The translations under genes were made by a program, and so were the position numbers. Below the pieces are notes generated by a model. That model had not been told where the DNA came from. It searched no databases and saw nothing but the letters and a program-made list of their open reading frames with translations. Positions 44,803-54,354 of a stretch of 64,000 nucleotides of DNA are shown one piece after another. Source of the stretch: Polyangia bacterium (GTDB lineage: Bacteria > Myxococcota_A > Polyangia > Nannocystales > Nannocystaceae); the NCBI GenBank assembly GCA_030429545.1, contig JAUIFF010000022.1, positions 62,001 through 126,000 on the forward strand, read 5' to 3'. Numbering within the stretch: position 1 is the stretch's first letter; each line of letters begins with the position of its first letter.

Positions 44803-44969
44803 GCAGCGGTTTTACTCGATTTGCGAGCAGACCGTGCGAGCCTGGACGGCCCGCGACAACAGTGTTCTGCCACGATCGTCGACGACGGCAGCTTGGTGCG
44901 AACCTTTTGCCTGAATTTAGGTTTGTGCCCTTGTGCGCACGCGCCCGGCAGCCGACACTTTCGCCCGCG

Positions 44970-45287
44970 ATGCTGCCACTGAATGAGAAAAAGCTCTACG
45001 CCCAGCTGGTCGCCCAGTTGGTACTGATCGACGGCTCGGTGACCGACGCCGAGCGCAACTTTTTGGGTTCCTTAATGACCCGCTTGGGGTTGTCCGACGA
45101 GCAGCAGCGCGAAGTCATCAACCAGGTCAATGTCGATGATGAAGTCGAGTCGCGGGTCCGCCAACTGTCGCCAAACGCCCGGATCTCGCTGCTGATGGAA
45201 CTCGAAGACGCCGCCAAAATCGACGAGGTAATCCTCGCCAGCGAGCGCGATTTGATCGCGCGGGTGCGCAGCGCACTCGACCTGTGA
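44970..45287 (+). CDS. TerB-like small protein
   Basis: A 105-residue helical protein. AQLVLIDGSVTDAERNFL and RLGLSDEQQREVI have the hydrophobic and acidic spacing of TerB-family proteins, which bind metal through acidic helices. Function is unknown. ATG 44970 lies after the divergent promoter shared with the GST-like gene. Confidence 0.7.
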   Translation: MLPLNEKKLYAQLVAQLVLIDGSVTDAERNFLGSLMTRLGLSDEQQREVINQVNVDDEVESRVRQLSPNARISLLMELEDAAKIDEVILASERDLIARVRSALDL

Positions 45288-45393
45288 CGGGGTGGCGCCT
45301 GCCAGTGCGGAAATTCCGGTCGCACGGTACACTGCCGGCACCTCGTAAACCGTGATTTGGCCCCGCCTGGGTCACTTCCGGTAGGGCCGCCCC

Positions 45394-47607
45394 ATGTTTT
45401 TTGTCGTCCGCCAGCTCTACGACTATCTGCGACCCTACAAGGGCCAGGTTTTCTTGTTGCTGCTGGGGATTTTGATCGACCTGGCGTTTACCGTGGGGCT
45501 CGCCAGCAGTATGGAGTACCTGATCGACGATGCGATCGGGGCCCACGACACCGAGCTTTTGTGGCAGCTGCTGATCGGTTTGACGATCGCCGTACTGGTT
45601 GCCGCCGTGGCAGCGGTCGCCCGCGACTATCTCTACGCCAAGCTCGGCACTGCGGTCGTCAACGATTTGCGACTGCGCCTGTTTGAGCACCTGCAGCAGC
45701 TGTCGGCCAACTTCTATGCCAAGACCAAGGTTGGCGACATCGTCGCGCGGTTTGCCACCGACTTGGCGGCCGTACAAAACGCGGTGGTGCTAGCGATTCC
45801 CGAGACCCTGATTGGGGTGTTGGGTGTTGCGTTGTCGGCTGTGCTGCTGTTTCGCCTCGAATGGCAGCTGGCCTTGATCACCGTGATGGCCCTGCCGGTG
45901 TTGACCATCGGTCCGCGGATTTTGGGCCCGCGGGCCGAACGTGCCAGCCTCGCCCTGCGCCAGGAGGAGGCCGCGGTGGTCTCGGCCGTGCAAGAGAACA
46001 TCGGTGCCCAACCGGTGGTCAAGGCCTTTGGTTTGCAACGCAGCGAGGTCGCCGGGTTTTCAACCCGCCTGGAGGGCACATTCGACGCCGGCCTGCGGTT
46101 CAACATCCTCTCCTACTTAGTTGAGCGTACACCAAATGTCAGCTTTATGCTGTTACATGTTGTTGTCCTCGGAATTGGCGTGTTCAAGACTTTTGAGGGC
46201 CAGCTAGAGGTTGGTCAGCTCGTCACGTTTAATGCGCTCACCGTCACTTTAAGTGCCTATGTCACCAGCTTGACGCGTGTGAGCCCTGTGCTGTTACAAG
46301 CATCGGGGGGGGTGCACCGGATCGCCGAGTTGCTCGACGAACAACCCCAGGTGCCCGACCTCGTACCCGACACCCCGTTGCCGCGGCTGGCCCGGGAGAT
46401 TCGCTTTCGCAGCGTCACATTTTCGTACACCGGCGAAAACAACAACCTCGAAGACCTTTCGTTTGCGATTGAGGCCGGGCAAACCGTCGCCTTTGTCGGC
46501 TCCTCGGGGTCGGGCAAGAGTACGGTACTCGGGCTTTTGACGCGGTTTTACGACCCTGACCTCGGGAGCATCCAAATCGACGGCCGCGACCTGCGTGAGG
46601 GCTCACAGGCGTCGCTGCGGGAGCAAATGGCAGTTGTCTTTCAAGACAGCTTTTTGTTCAACACCACGGTCGCCGACAACATCCGGATGGGGCGGCCCGA
46701 GGCGACCCAGGCCGAGGTCGAAGCGGCAGCAAAGGCTGCCGAGATTCACGACCTGATCCTGCGGATGCCCAACGGGTACCAAACCGTGGTCGGGGAGCGT
46801 GGTAGCCGGCTTTCGGGTGGTCAGCGGCAGCGGGTGGCGATTGCTCGGGCGATCATTCGCGACCCGCGGATTTTGGTGCTCGACGAAGCGACCTCGGCCC
46901 TCGACCCCGGCACCGAAGCTGCCATTGGCCAAACCCTCAAGCGAATCGGCAAACAACGGACCGTCGTTGAGGTGACCCACCGCCTGAGTTCGGTGGTCGA
47001 ACACGATGCGATTTTTGTGCTCGACCACGGCAAAATGGTCGAATACGGCACCCACAAGCAGCTGCTCGCCCGCCGTGGGCTGTACCAGAAACTGTGGGCC
47101 AAGCAGTCGGGTGTTGCCGTGAGCGAAGACGGCAAGGCCGATGTCACGCCTGAGCGCCTCAAGGCCGTGCCGATTCTCAGCGAGCTGTCGACCGCCATGC
47201 TCGAGGAGCTCGCCAAGCTATTTGTCAGCGAACGTTGCCCCGAGTCGCGGATGGTGATTCGCCAGGGCGACACCATGGTCGAGAAGTTCTACATCATCGC
47301 CCGTGGCAAGGTGCAGGTGAGCAAGCGCGACGAGGGCAGCAGCGAGGAGCGCAAGTTGTCGGTGCTCAGCGACGGTGATCACTTTGGTGAGATCGCGTTG
47401 CTGCGTGACGTTCCGCGGACCGCAACCATTCGCACCCTGACGCCCTGCATTTTCTTGAGCCTGCGGCGCAAACAATTCCTCGACATCATCAGCCGCGACC
47501 CTGGCCTGCTCGAACAGTTCCGTATGGTGCTCGAAGCCCGGGATGACGAACGCGGCGATGCCCCATCGAACTTGCTGTCACGCCGTCACTCGCGCGCCTA
47601 CGAGTAG
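45394..47607 (+). CDS. ABC exporter (fused TM and NBD) with C-terminal cyclic-nucleotide-binding domain
   Basis: A half-size exporter. Six membrane helices span about residues 15-310. The nucleotide-binding domain has Walker A GSSGSGKST (about 368), Q-loop VFQDSFLFN, signature RLSGGQRQR (about 474), Walker B ILVLDEATS (about 493) and the H-loop VTHRLS. It likely dimerises to export a lipid or peptide. Beyond the usual 580 residues a cNMP-binding-type domain follows (about 592-710; FYIIARGKVQVSKRD, HFGEIALLRDVPRTATI). The RDVPRTATI pattern keeps the Arg and PRTA sequence that contact cAMP or cGMP. Export may thus be gated by a cyclic nucleotide. Confidence 0.93.
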   Translation: MFFVVRQLYDYLRPYKGQVFLLLLGILIDLAFTVGLASSMEYLIDDAIGAHDTELLWQLLIGLTIAVLVAAVAAVARDYLYAKLGTAVVNDLRLRLFEHLQQLSANFYAKTKVGDIVARFATDLAAVQNAVVLAIPETLIGVLGVALSAVLLFRLEWQLALITVMALPVLTIGPRILGPRAERASLALRQEEAAVVSAVQENIGAQPVVKAFGLQRSEVAGFSTRLEGTFDAGLRFNILSYLVERTPNVSFMLLHVVVLGIGVFKTFEGQLEVGQLVTFNALTVTLSAYVTSLTRVSPVLLQASGGVHRIAELLDEQPQVPDLVPDTPLPRLAREIRFRSVTFSYTGENNNLEDLSFAIEAGQTVAFVGSSGSGKSTVLGLLTRFYDPDLGSIQIDGRDLREGSQASLREQMAVVFQDSFLFNTTVADNIRMGRPEATQAEVEAAAKAAEIHDLILRMPNGYQTVVGERGSRLSGGQRQRVAIARAIIRDPRILVLDEATSALDPGTEAAIGQTLKRIGKQRTVVEVTHRLSSVVEHDAIFVLDHGKMVEYGTHKQLLARRGLYQKLWAKQSGVAVSEDGKADVTPERLKAVPILSELSTAMLEELAKLFVSERCPESRMVIRQGDTMVEKFYIIARGKVQVSKRDEGSSEERKLSVLSDGDHFGEIALLRDVPRTATIRTLTPCIFLSLRRKQFLDIISRDPGLLEQFRMVLEARDDERGDAPSNLLSRRHSRAYE

Positions 47608-47763
47608 GTGAAGTCGCAGATCCTGCCCCAAACAGCGGGTATGTAACTGGAATGTGAAAATCTGCCGACTGCGTCATCCGCTGGTTGGGGATTGTGCACT
47701 AACCCACAAAAGGTGCGCGTGGTCGCGATGGCGTTGGCCGTGAGGCATCCTAGAATATCTGTC

Positions 47764-47787
47764 TATATGGACATGTCATCTGTCCAT
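47764..47787 (+). promoter_or_regulatory. ATGGACA-N7-TGTCCAT palindrome at the SET gene start
   Basis: Perfect 7-bp arms at 47767-47773 and 47781-47787 include the first codon. The GGACATG half-site is shared with four other upstream regions. Confidence 0.5.
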
Positions 47788-48291
47788 TCGACCTGGAGCC
47801 CCATGCAATCATATCGCCCCAACAGTATTCCAGCCCCGGGAGTTGTCCTGCGCGAAATCAACGGCCAACTCGGAGTATATACAACAAAGCCGATCGAGCG
47901 CGGAGCCTGCGTCGTCGCCCTCGCCCATGTGTTTACCGACAAGCCGGCCCGCTACACCATCCAGCTCGCCGCCAACCGCCATCAGGCGGGCACCAACGAA
48001 ATCGACGATTACTTCAACCACAGCTGCGACCCCAACTGTTACCTCGACGTCGAGACCCTGAGCTTTCGAGCTCTTCGGCAGCTCGAGCCCGGTGAGCAAC
48101 TCACATTTAACTACCTGACAAGCGAGTGGGATATGGAGTCTCCGTTTCACTGCTGGTGCCAGGCCCCGAGCTGCACCGGCACGATTCGCGGATTTTCCCA
48201 CTTGAGTCGTCACTATCAACGCGCGTTGGAGCCACAGCTCACGCCCTATTTGCGCGGCAAGATGGAAGAAGTCGAGTCCGATGTCGCCTAG
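47767..48291 (+). CDS. SET-domain protein (predicted lysine methyltransferase)
   Basis: SET domains transfer methyl groups from SAM to lysine side chains and are uncommon in bacteria. LGVYTTKPIERGACV opens the fold, DDYFNHSCDPNCYLDV is the NHSCxPN motif, and PGEQLTFNYLTSEWDM gives the ELTFDY-like motif. A post-SET Cys cluster (FHCWCQAPSCTGTIRGF) can bind zinc. Start ATG 47767 is used; ATG 47803 (MQSYRPN) is also possible. A perfect ATGGACA/TGTCCAT inverted repeat overlaps the start. Target unknown; a bacterial histone-like or ribosomal protein is possible. Confidence 0.85.
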   Translation: MDMSSVHSTWSPMQSYRPNSIPAPGVVLREINGQLGVYTTKPIERGACVVALAHVFTDKPARYTIQLAANRHQAGTNEIDDYFNHSCDPNCYLDVETLSFRALRQLEPGEQLTFNYLTSEWDMESPFHCWCQAPSCTGTIRGFSHLSRHYQRALEPQLTPYLRGKMEEVESDVA

Positions 48292-48354
48292 CGATGTCGG
48301 CTGATGGTCGACACCACAGCCCCCGGCGGGCTTACTTGTATAAGCAAGGCTCAG

Positions 48355-50139
48355 CTACGACGCTTTCGGCAACCACCGCGCCAGGGTTGCTGCCAGGTCC
48401 TCTTGGCGGATCGGTTTGGCGAGGTAATCGTCCATGCCGGCAGCTAGGCAGCGTTCGCGGTCGCCTTTCATGGCGTTGGCCGTGAGCGCAACCACCGGCA
48501 AGTGGCTGGGCTTCGAGCTGTCGAGTTCGCGGCGACGCCACTCTCGCGTGGTTTCAAAGCCGTCGAGCTCCGGCATCTGACAGTCCATCAAAACGAGGTC
48601 GTAGCCCCCGCCAACGAGCTGGTCGAGTGCCTCAAAGCCGTTGTTTGCGAGTTTGACCTGCAGGCCTAGGCGGCGCAGCATGGCGGTGATCAGGCGTTGA
48701 TTGACCCGATGGTCCTCGACCACCAAAATCGATCCCGCGAGTTTTTGGGTGTCGACCTCGGCCGGTGCAACGGCAGGTTCGGGCGCCGTGCTTTGCAACA
48801 GCTGAAGCAGTACCTCAAACCGCGAGCCCTCGCCGAGGTTACTGCGCACGTGGATCGTCCCGCCCATTTGCGTGACGAGGTGCCGCGAGATCGCAAGCCC
48901 GAGGCCAGAGCCGCCATAGCGACGGGCATGGGAACCATCGGCCTGGCTAAAGGTGTCGAAAATCGTTTCGATTTTGTTGGCTTCGATGCCGATGCCGTTG
49001 TCCTGCACGGCCAGGGTGACAGCGTAGCGGCCGTTGGTGGCGGGGGCAATCGTTGCAGAAACAACAATCTCGCCGGAGGGTGTAAACTTGATCGCGTTGC
49101 CCACGAGGTTGGTCAGCACCTGACGCAGGCGGTTGGGATCGCCCATAAACCACCGCGGCTCGTTGGGCTCGTAGTCGAGGCGCAGCTCGAGGGACTTGTC
49201 GTTGGCCTGTGAGCGAAATGCATTGACGACGTCGCGGCAAAGGTGCCGCAGGTCAAACGTCAAACTCTCGAGCTCGAGTTTGCCGGCCTCAATTTTTGAC
49301 AGGTCCAAGATCCCATCGAGCAGCGACAGCAGGACCTCGGCCTGTTGCGAGACAATTTTTGCATATTCACGTTGTTTGCCGTCGAGGTTGGTCTCGAGCA
49401 ACATTTTGGACATGCCGATGACCCCGTTCATCGGGGTGCGAATCTCGTGGCTCATGTTGGCCAAAAACTCGCTCTTGGCCTGGTTGGCAGTCTCCGCCTC
49501 GATCGCCGTCAGCTCGAGTTGCAAAATTGTTTGCTTGCGCTCGACCTCATACAGCAGGCTGAGACCGGCCAAAAACCCGAGGAGCAACAACAGGCCGACG
49601 ACCTGGGCCAGCCACACCCAGTCGCTGGCGATCGCTTGAATCGTTGGTTGCCCGGTCGCATGTGCATATGCAAGGTAGCTGAACTCGGCCACCACCAACA
49701 CAATCCACACGCCGACGGCCCGCGGTCCGATCAGTAGGGCCGCGCACATCGGCAGGGTTGTGTACCAAAGCAGGGCCGGCGACTCTAAACCGCCAGTGTT
49801 GCGGGCCAACACCATCAGGGTGAGCAGGGCGCAACTCAGCAGGACATGGCCGGTCACCCGCAATGACCGGGTTACCCGCAAGACCACGGGCATCGTCGCG
49901 ACCACGGCCGAGGCCGCAAGCAGCAGTCCAACAACGTGATTTTCGCCCTCAACCGTGATTTGAAACAGGGTCGACAACCCCACCCCAACCATCACCATGA
50001 GCAGGCAACAGCCCATCAGCAAGCGAATGGCACGCCGCTGCTCGGGTGGACAGGCGTCCATCCAGGGTGGGGACATCAGCGTCAGGATCCGCTGCCGCAA
50101 CGTCGGCGGGGGTTCATCGAGGCCAAAGGCGGTGCTCAT
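48355..50139 (-). CDS. Hybrid sensor histidine kinase with receiver domain
   Basis: About six membrane helices (30-200), HisKA with NMSHEIRTPMNGVIG (His near 230), HATPase (NLVGNAIKFT, QDNGIGI, GGSGLGLAI) and a C-terminal receiver (about 470-590) with LVLMDCQMPELDGF (acceptor Asp) and ALTANAM. It probably autophosphorylates and passes phosphate through its own receiver to an unknown HPt protein. No partner is adjacent. Confidence 0.92.
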   Translation of the reverse strand: MSTAFGLDEPPPTLRQRILTLMSPPWMDACPPEQRRAIRLLMGCCLLMVMVGVGLSTLFQITVEGENHVVGLLLAASAVVATMPVVLRVTRSLRVTGHVLLSCALLTLMVLARNTGGLESPALLWYTTLPMCAALLIGPRAVGVWIVLVVAEFSYLAYAHATGQPTIQAIASDWVWLAQVVGLLLLLGFLAGLSLLYEVERKQTILQLELTAIEAETANQAKSEFLANMSHEIRTPMNGVIGMSKMLLETNLDGKQREYAKIVSQQAEVLLSLLDGILDLSKIEAGKLELESLTFDLRHLCRDVVNAFRSQANDKSLELRLDYEPNEPRWFMGDPNRLRQVLTNLVGNAIKFTPSGEIVVSATIAPATNGRYAVTLAVQDNGIGIEANKIETIFDTFSQADGSHARRYGGSGLGLAISRHLVTQMGGTIHVRSNLGEGSRFEVLLQLLQSTAPEPAVAPAEVDTQKLAGSILVVEDHRVNQRLITAMLRRLGLQVKLANNGFEALDQLVGGGYDLVLMDCQMPELDGFETTREWRRRELDSSKPSHLPVVALTANAMKGDRERCLAAGMDDYLAKPIRQEDLAATLARWLPKAS

Positions 50140-50203
50140 GGTCGACGCTCTACCCTATCACAGATCGCTAGCTACGACTGTTTTATGGGTAATTATGTTG
50201 CTT

Positions 50204-51004
50204 CTACATGTGTGTCTTAGGCTGCGATGTCGGAGCCAGTGCGTCACAGCGCTGGCGGTAGTGGGCGTATAGTTCGCGATTGAGTTCACGGCTGTCGAGG
50301 TTGTGTCCCCGCGTGTGGATGATCGGCAAGTACTCGACGGTATAGGTAAGCATACGGTGTGGGATTGAATGCCACTTTTGCCCCTTGAGGAGGCTAGGTG
50401 GGTCAACGTGGATAAATACCGGGACAATCGGTACTCCGGCCCGAATCGCGGCCTCGCATGCCCCCCGACGAAACCGGTTGAGCTGGTGGGGAGGCGACCG
50501 CGTTCCCTCGGGAAACACCAATAATGCATATCCATCTTTTAGATGTTCTACCATCCGATCGAGGACGACAGTTGCTCCAAACGCGGTGTCTGGTGAGGGT
50601 TCTGGAGCGCAAAGATTGCCGGTGGCACGCAGAAAACGGCCGACCATCCACGAGTTGTAAAAACTTGCTTTTGCAATGGTTGTGAGGCGAAAAAAACTTC
50701 CGAGTAGCAGCACCGAGTCAAGCAGGGTGGGATGGTTGGAGAGCATCACATAGGGCTCTCCCGGTGCCGGCATATCGTCGGGAACCTTGCCGTGTCTGAT
50801 CTGCAAAAGACCGACGACTCGCATGTACCAAAAAAACCACTGGTTGCTGCGAAACATCATCCGCGCACACTTCTCGGTCCGGCGTTTGGGGTCGCGCACC
50901 AGCAGCTGGATCAACGGAATCGCAATCCAGCTATAGACCGCACTGCCGACGAAAAAGATCATAAACGCCGACCCGGTGGTGAGGATGTGCAGGTACTTAT
51001 ACAC
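50204..51004 (-). CDS. 1-acyl-sn-glycerol-3-phosphate acyltransferase (PlsC-like)
   Basis: The PlsC motifs are LSNHPTLLDSVLLLG (NHx4D) and LLVFPEGTRSPP. The protein adds the second acyl chain to lysophosphatidate or a related lipid. One N-terminal helix anchors it to the inner membrane. GTG 51004 is the likely start. True plsC cannot be separated from other acyltransferases of the family. Confidence 0.88.
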   Translation of the reverse strand: MYKYLHILTTGSAFMIFFVGSAVYSWIAIPLIQLLVRDPKRRTEKCARMMFRSNQWFFWYMRVVGLLQIRHGKVPDDMPAPGEPYVMLSNHPTLLDSVLLLGSFFRLTTIAKASFYNSWMVGRFLRATGNLCAPEPSPDTAFGATVVLDRMVEHLKDGYALLVFPEGTRSPPHQLNRFRRGACEAAIRAGVPIVPVFIHVDPPSLLKGQKWHSIPHRMLTYTVEYLPIIHTRGHNLDSRELNRELYAHYRQRCDALAPTSQPKTHM

Positions 51005-51448
51005 GGCCGCTCCCGGTGTTGGGCGAGCGCCGGTACTGGTGCATCAGCAACTTTCGCGAATTTCCTGGGCCCGGGATGCGGATGGGCTTGGTGAGGCACA
51101 GGTTCGTTGGCTGGGCTAAAGATGTGTATACATTTATGCCGGCCGACGACCGTCCAAGACCCACAGCCAAGCCCCCACAAGCATCGCCGGCCGATGGGCC
51201 ATCGATCTTGCCATGCGCCTCAACGCGGGGCGACGAACCGGGGAGCCCGTTGGCTTGGAACTCGAGCGACCAACATTCGCGTGCTGTGGTCAAATGCTCG
51301 CCGCAGGTCATTGCCTCAGTGGTAGCAGGTCTGGTCGTCGCGTTCATCCCGCCGGTGGCCACATGTGAGCTCAATAACAAGCTACCGTGCGGTCAGGGGT
51401 AGGTTTTGGCAAGTTTGGCAGCTGCTTGCGTGTGCGACACTGACCGCG
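51005..51448. other. Intergenic region between PlsC and the decarboxylase
   Basis: ATGTGTATACAT at 51122-51133 matches 39402. No other structure is clear, and no gene can be supported. Confidence 0.35.
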
Positions 51449-52915
51449 GTGACACGCCCGCTCCTCGACCCCGCCCACCGGATAAAACCGCGAGATTTTG
51501 ATGTGCGAAGCCTGCTTGGGCGCGTGGAAAAGTCATTGCATGATCAACCAATTCAGCGGGCGACAACGGCACATACACTGGCTGCTCACCTGCCCGCCGC
51601 GCTCCCTCGCCACGGGCGGCCGGTGGCCGACCTGCTCGAGCAACTTTGGCCCGTGATTGTCGGCCATGCCCGGCGCAACAACGCCCCGGGGTTTTTTGGC
51701 TACGTGTGCGGTGCCGGGCTCCCAACCGACCCACCGATGGCCGCCCTGGCGGCTGCGCTCAATCAAAATGTCACGGGGTTTGCCTCGGCACCGGGTGCCA
51801 CGGTTGTCGAGCGGCGCTTGCTTCAGTGGTTGTGTCAGCTCGCCGGGCTCAAAGCTGCGGCCGACGGGGTGTTGCTCAGCGGCGGTTCGTTGGCCAACTT
51901 CACCGCGCTTGCGACCGCCCTCCACACGGCGGCGGGCGATGATCCTGCCATCGCCCAGGAGGGTCTAGCGGCGGTCCAGGCGAGGCTTCGGGTCTATCTC
52001 GCACCGACGGCCCATTTTTCAAATGCACGTGCGGTCAAGTTGGCGGGGCTCGGTCGCCGGCACATTGTTGCGATCCCTGTCGCCGCCGATGGGCGAATAG
52101 ATGTAGATGCACTAACATCGCAGTTGCGCGAGGATAAACGGGCAGGGTTGATGCCGGCTGCAGTCGTGGCTACGGCGGGCTCAACCACCCAGGGACTTGT
52201 TGACCCGCTCGCTCGCATCGCTGAGCTTTGCCGTGACGAAGGTGTGTGGCTGCATGTCGATGCCGCCTACGGCGGGGCCGCGCTGCTCGCCCCAGACCTG
52301 CGGGGGCGACTTGCCGGGATCGAGGCCGCCAACTCGATCACCCTCGATCTTCACAAGTGGTTTTATATGGGGTTTGACGCCAGTGCAGTGTTGTTTGCCG
52401 AGCCGCACCGGGCCCGCGATGTGTTTTATACCTCGGCCGAATACGTCGACATCGAGCGCGACCCACCACCCGAGCGCCATGCATTTTTCCACTACGGGCC
52501 CGAGACCTCGCGCCGGTTTCGCGCACTCGGACCATTTGTTGCCCTGTGTCACTACGGCCGAGAAACCCTAGCGGCCAATATCTCGCACAACGCCGCCTGT
52601 GCCAGGTACCTGGCAGGGTTGGTCGAGGCGGCCGACGACTTGCAACTCATCGCCCAACCTGACCTCTCGATCTGTTGTTTTCGCTGGTGTGGTCGCGGTT
52701 ATGATCGCGGGGCGATCGATCGGATGAATCAGCAAATTCAGCAGCGCCTGCTGGCCGAGGGCAGCTACTACCTGTCGCCGACAACAATCGCCGGACGACC
52801 GGTATTGCGGGTGTGTGTGCAGGGCCACCAGACCAATGCTGACACCATGGATGGGCTGGTCGCGACAATTCAAAAGCATGCCTATGCATGTTGTTTGCCA
52901 CGCAGCACGCCCTAG
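51449..52915 (+). CDS. PLP-dependent group II amino-acid decarboxylase-like protein
   Basis: This belongs to the aromatic-amino-acid, glutamate and diaminobutyrate decarboxylase family. The PLP-binding Lys lies in TLDLHKWFYMGFD, and HVDAAYGGAALLAP, GGSLANFTALA and ATAGSTTQGLVDPL are typical. It should release CO2 from an amino acid. The substrate is unclear. GTG 51449 (MTRPLLDP) gives 488 residues, the normal size. ATA and GCA codons near 52097 form a local low-GC island. Confidence 0.88.
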   Translation: MTRPLLDPAHRIKPRDFDVRSLLGRVEKSLHDQPIQRATTAHTLAAHLPAALPRHGRPVADLLEQLWPVIVGHARRNNAPGFFGYVCGAGLPTDPPMAALAAALNQNVTGFASAPGATVVERRLLQWLCQLAGLKAAADGVLLSGGSLANFTALATALHTAAGDDPAIAQEGLAAVQARLRVYLAPTAHFSNARAVKLAGLGRRHIVAIPVAADGRIDVDALTSQLREDKRAGLMPAAVVATAGSTTQGLVDPLARIAELCRDEGVWLHVDAAYGGAALLAPDLRGRLAGIEAANSITLDLHKWFYMGFDASAVLFAEPHRARDVFYTSAEYVDIERDPPPERHAFFHYGPETSRRFRALGPFVALCHYGRETLAANISHNAACARYLAGLVEAADDLQLIAQPDLSICCFRWCGRGYDRGAIDRMNQQIQQRLLAEGSYYLSPTTIAGRPVLRVCVQGHQTNADTMDGLVATIQKHAYACCLPRSTP

Positions 52916-53172
52916 CGCGACGAGCCCGACGCGTACCAGTCGACCTGGAACATGCTCGTCCGGCCGGGTTGCCGCCACAATTTTTTGTGGTCGCGCTCAG
53001 ATCCGGCAAAACTCGGGCTAGACTGCGCTTGCACGGTCCATGGGTGCGTGGGCGAGAGACGTTGTATGTGCACCGAGCCCAGGGACACTACGGCTACCCC
53101 ATACGCCTAGGCGTTCCCCCAGAGCACAGCTTGATGCGCGTGTGGCGAGCCGAGGAGAGTTAGGTCCGCCAA

Positions 53173-53196
53173 CAAAAACGCCGCCCAAGGGCGGCG
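53173..53196 (-). terminator. Terminator of tRNA-Ser
   Basis: CGCCGCCC (53179-53186) and GGGCGGCG (53189-53196) form a perfect stem; on the minus strand TTTTTG follows. Confidence 0.85.
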
Positions 53197-53201
53197 TGGT
53201 G

Positions 53202-53288
53202 CGGAACGGGAGGGATTCGAACCCTCGGTAGAGTTTCCCCTACGCAGGTTTAGCAAACCTGTGCCTTCAGCCTCTCGGCCACCGTTCC
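53202..53288 (-). tRNA. tRNA-Ser (anticodon GCT)
   Basis: Acceptor arms GGAACGG and CCGTTCC pair fully. The anticodon stem-loop CAGGTTTGCTAAACCTG reads GCT, and a long variable arm marks it as Ser. The T-arm GGGTTCGAATCCC is standard. The terminal CCA is not encoded. Confidence 0.97.
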
Positions 53289-53376
53289 AGGAGATGGGTA
53301 GGACACCCGTAGTGTTGGGAGAGGGAACCTAAACAAAGTCGTCGCCGCTTGCAAGCTTGTACCCGGCTCGCGCGGG

Positions 53377-54087
53377 GTGCACACTGCCGCCGTGAGGGAC
53401 GCATCGACTGCCCGGGCATTGGCCTCCGAGATCGTCATGGCGCTGCTTTGTGGCGTGGTCGGAACCATGGCGCTCACCCTCATCCTGGGACTCGGCCTGT
53501 TGCCGACCAGCGAGGACTTGCCCGGTCTCAACTACGTCTATGCCCCACTTGGGCTGCTGATCGCCGCAATCTGCTACCGCCAGGTTGGGCTTGCGGTCGA
53601 CGTCGACGAGCTGCCTGCACCAACCCGGGCCGGTCTTGTGACCACCGTTGTGGTGGTGCTCGGCCACATCGCAGCCGCGGTGCTCGGGAGTTTTGTCCTG
53701 TCGTGGATGATGGAGATGGCCGGCTATCCGGTGGCCGAACAGTCGGCCGTGACTGCGATCACCGAGGATGGTTTTGGTATCCGCAGCGATCTCCTGTTTT
53801 TGTCCCTGGCCGCCCTGGTGTTGGCACCGGTCGCCGAGGAGTGGCTTTTGCGCGGCCTGTTGTTCGCCCGGTTGCGCAGGATCCATGGGGCGAGTGCCTA
53901 CCTGTTTTCAGCCTTGGCATTCGCCGCGATTCACGGCAACCCCGCGGGATTCGTTGTGTACATGTGGCTCGCCGTCGTGTTTGCCCACGCATTTGCCCAA
54001 ACCGGACGGCTCTCGGCAGCGATCGGTGTCCACGCAGGCAACAATGCGATCACGTTGGCGTTGCTACTCACCGGAACGAGTCCGTGA
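53377..54087 (+). CDS. CPBP-family intramembrane metalloprotease
   Basis: About eight membrane helices. The family motifs are present: APVAEEWLLRGLLF (EExxxR), AFAAIHGNPAG (FxxxH) and IGVHAGNN. These form the metal site of CAAX-type (Abi, CPBP) proteases, which process or protect membrane proteins and peptides. GTG 53377 is assumed; a later GTG in frame is also usable. Substrate unknown. Confidence 0.9.
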   Translation: MHTAAVRDASTARALASEIVMALLCGVVGTMALTLILGLGLLPTSEDLPGLNYVYAPLGLLIAAICYRQVGLAVDVDELPAPTRAGLVTTVVVVLGHIAAAVLGSFVLSWMMEMAGYPVAEQSAVTAITEDGFGIRSDLLFLSLAALVLAPVAEEWLLRGLLFARLRRIHGASAYLFSALAFAAIHGNPAGFVVYMWLAVVFAHAFAQTGRLSAAIGVHAGNNAITLALLLTGTSP

Positions 54088-54177
54088 GCTGACACAGGGT
54101 TTTCCCGGAGAGTGAACGTTGCATCTCGGTCGACTGCTTGATAGCTTCCGCCACCCCTGGTGAGTTCATCAGCGGAT

Positions 54178-54251
<74 letters not shown>

Positions 54252-54255
54252 CTTC

Positions 54256-54284
54256 AACCCCCCATCTCGTTTGGGGGGTTTTTT
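54256..54284 (+). terminator. Terminator after tRNA-Arg
   Basis: AACCCCCCA and TTGGGGGGTT form a stem, followed by TTTTTT. Confidence 0.9.
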
Positions 54285-54354
54285 CGTTGGTTTGTGCGCA
54301 CAGTCCGCGGATGTATGTACCTGCACGTGAGCGCGATTTTGATACCCTTGGCCC

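Noticed and set aside
52888..53163. 91-residue plus-strand frame after the decarboxylase gene
   Set aside because: It overlaps the end of the decarboxylase gene, has no family motifs and no ribosome site.
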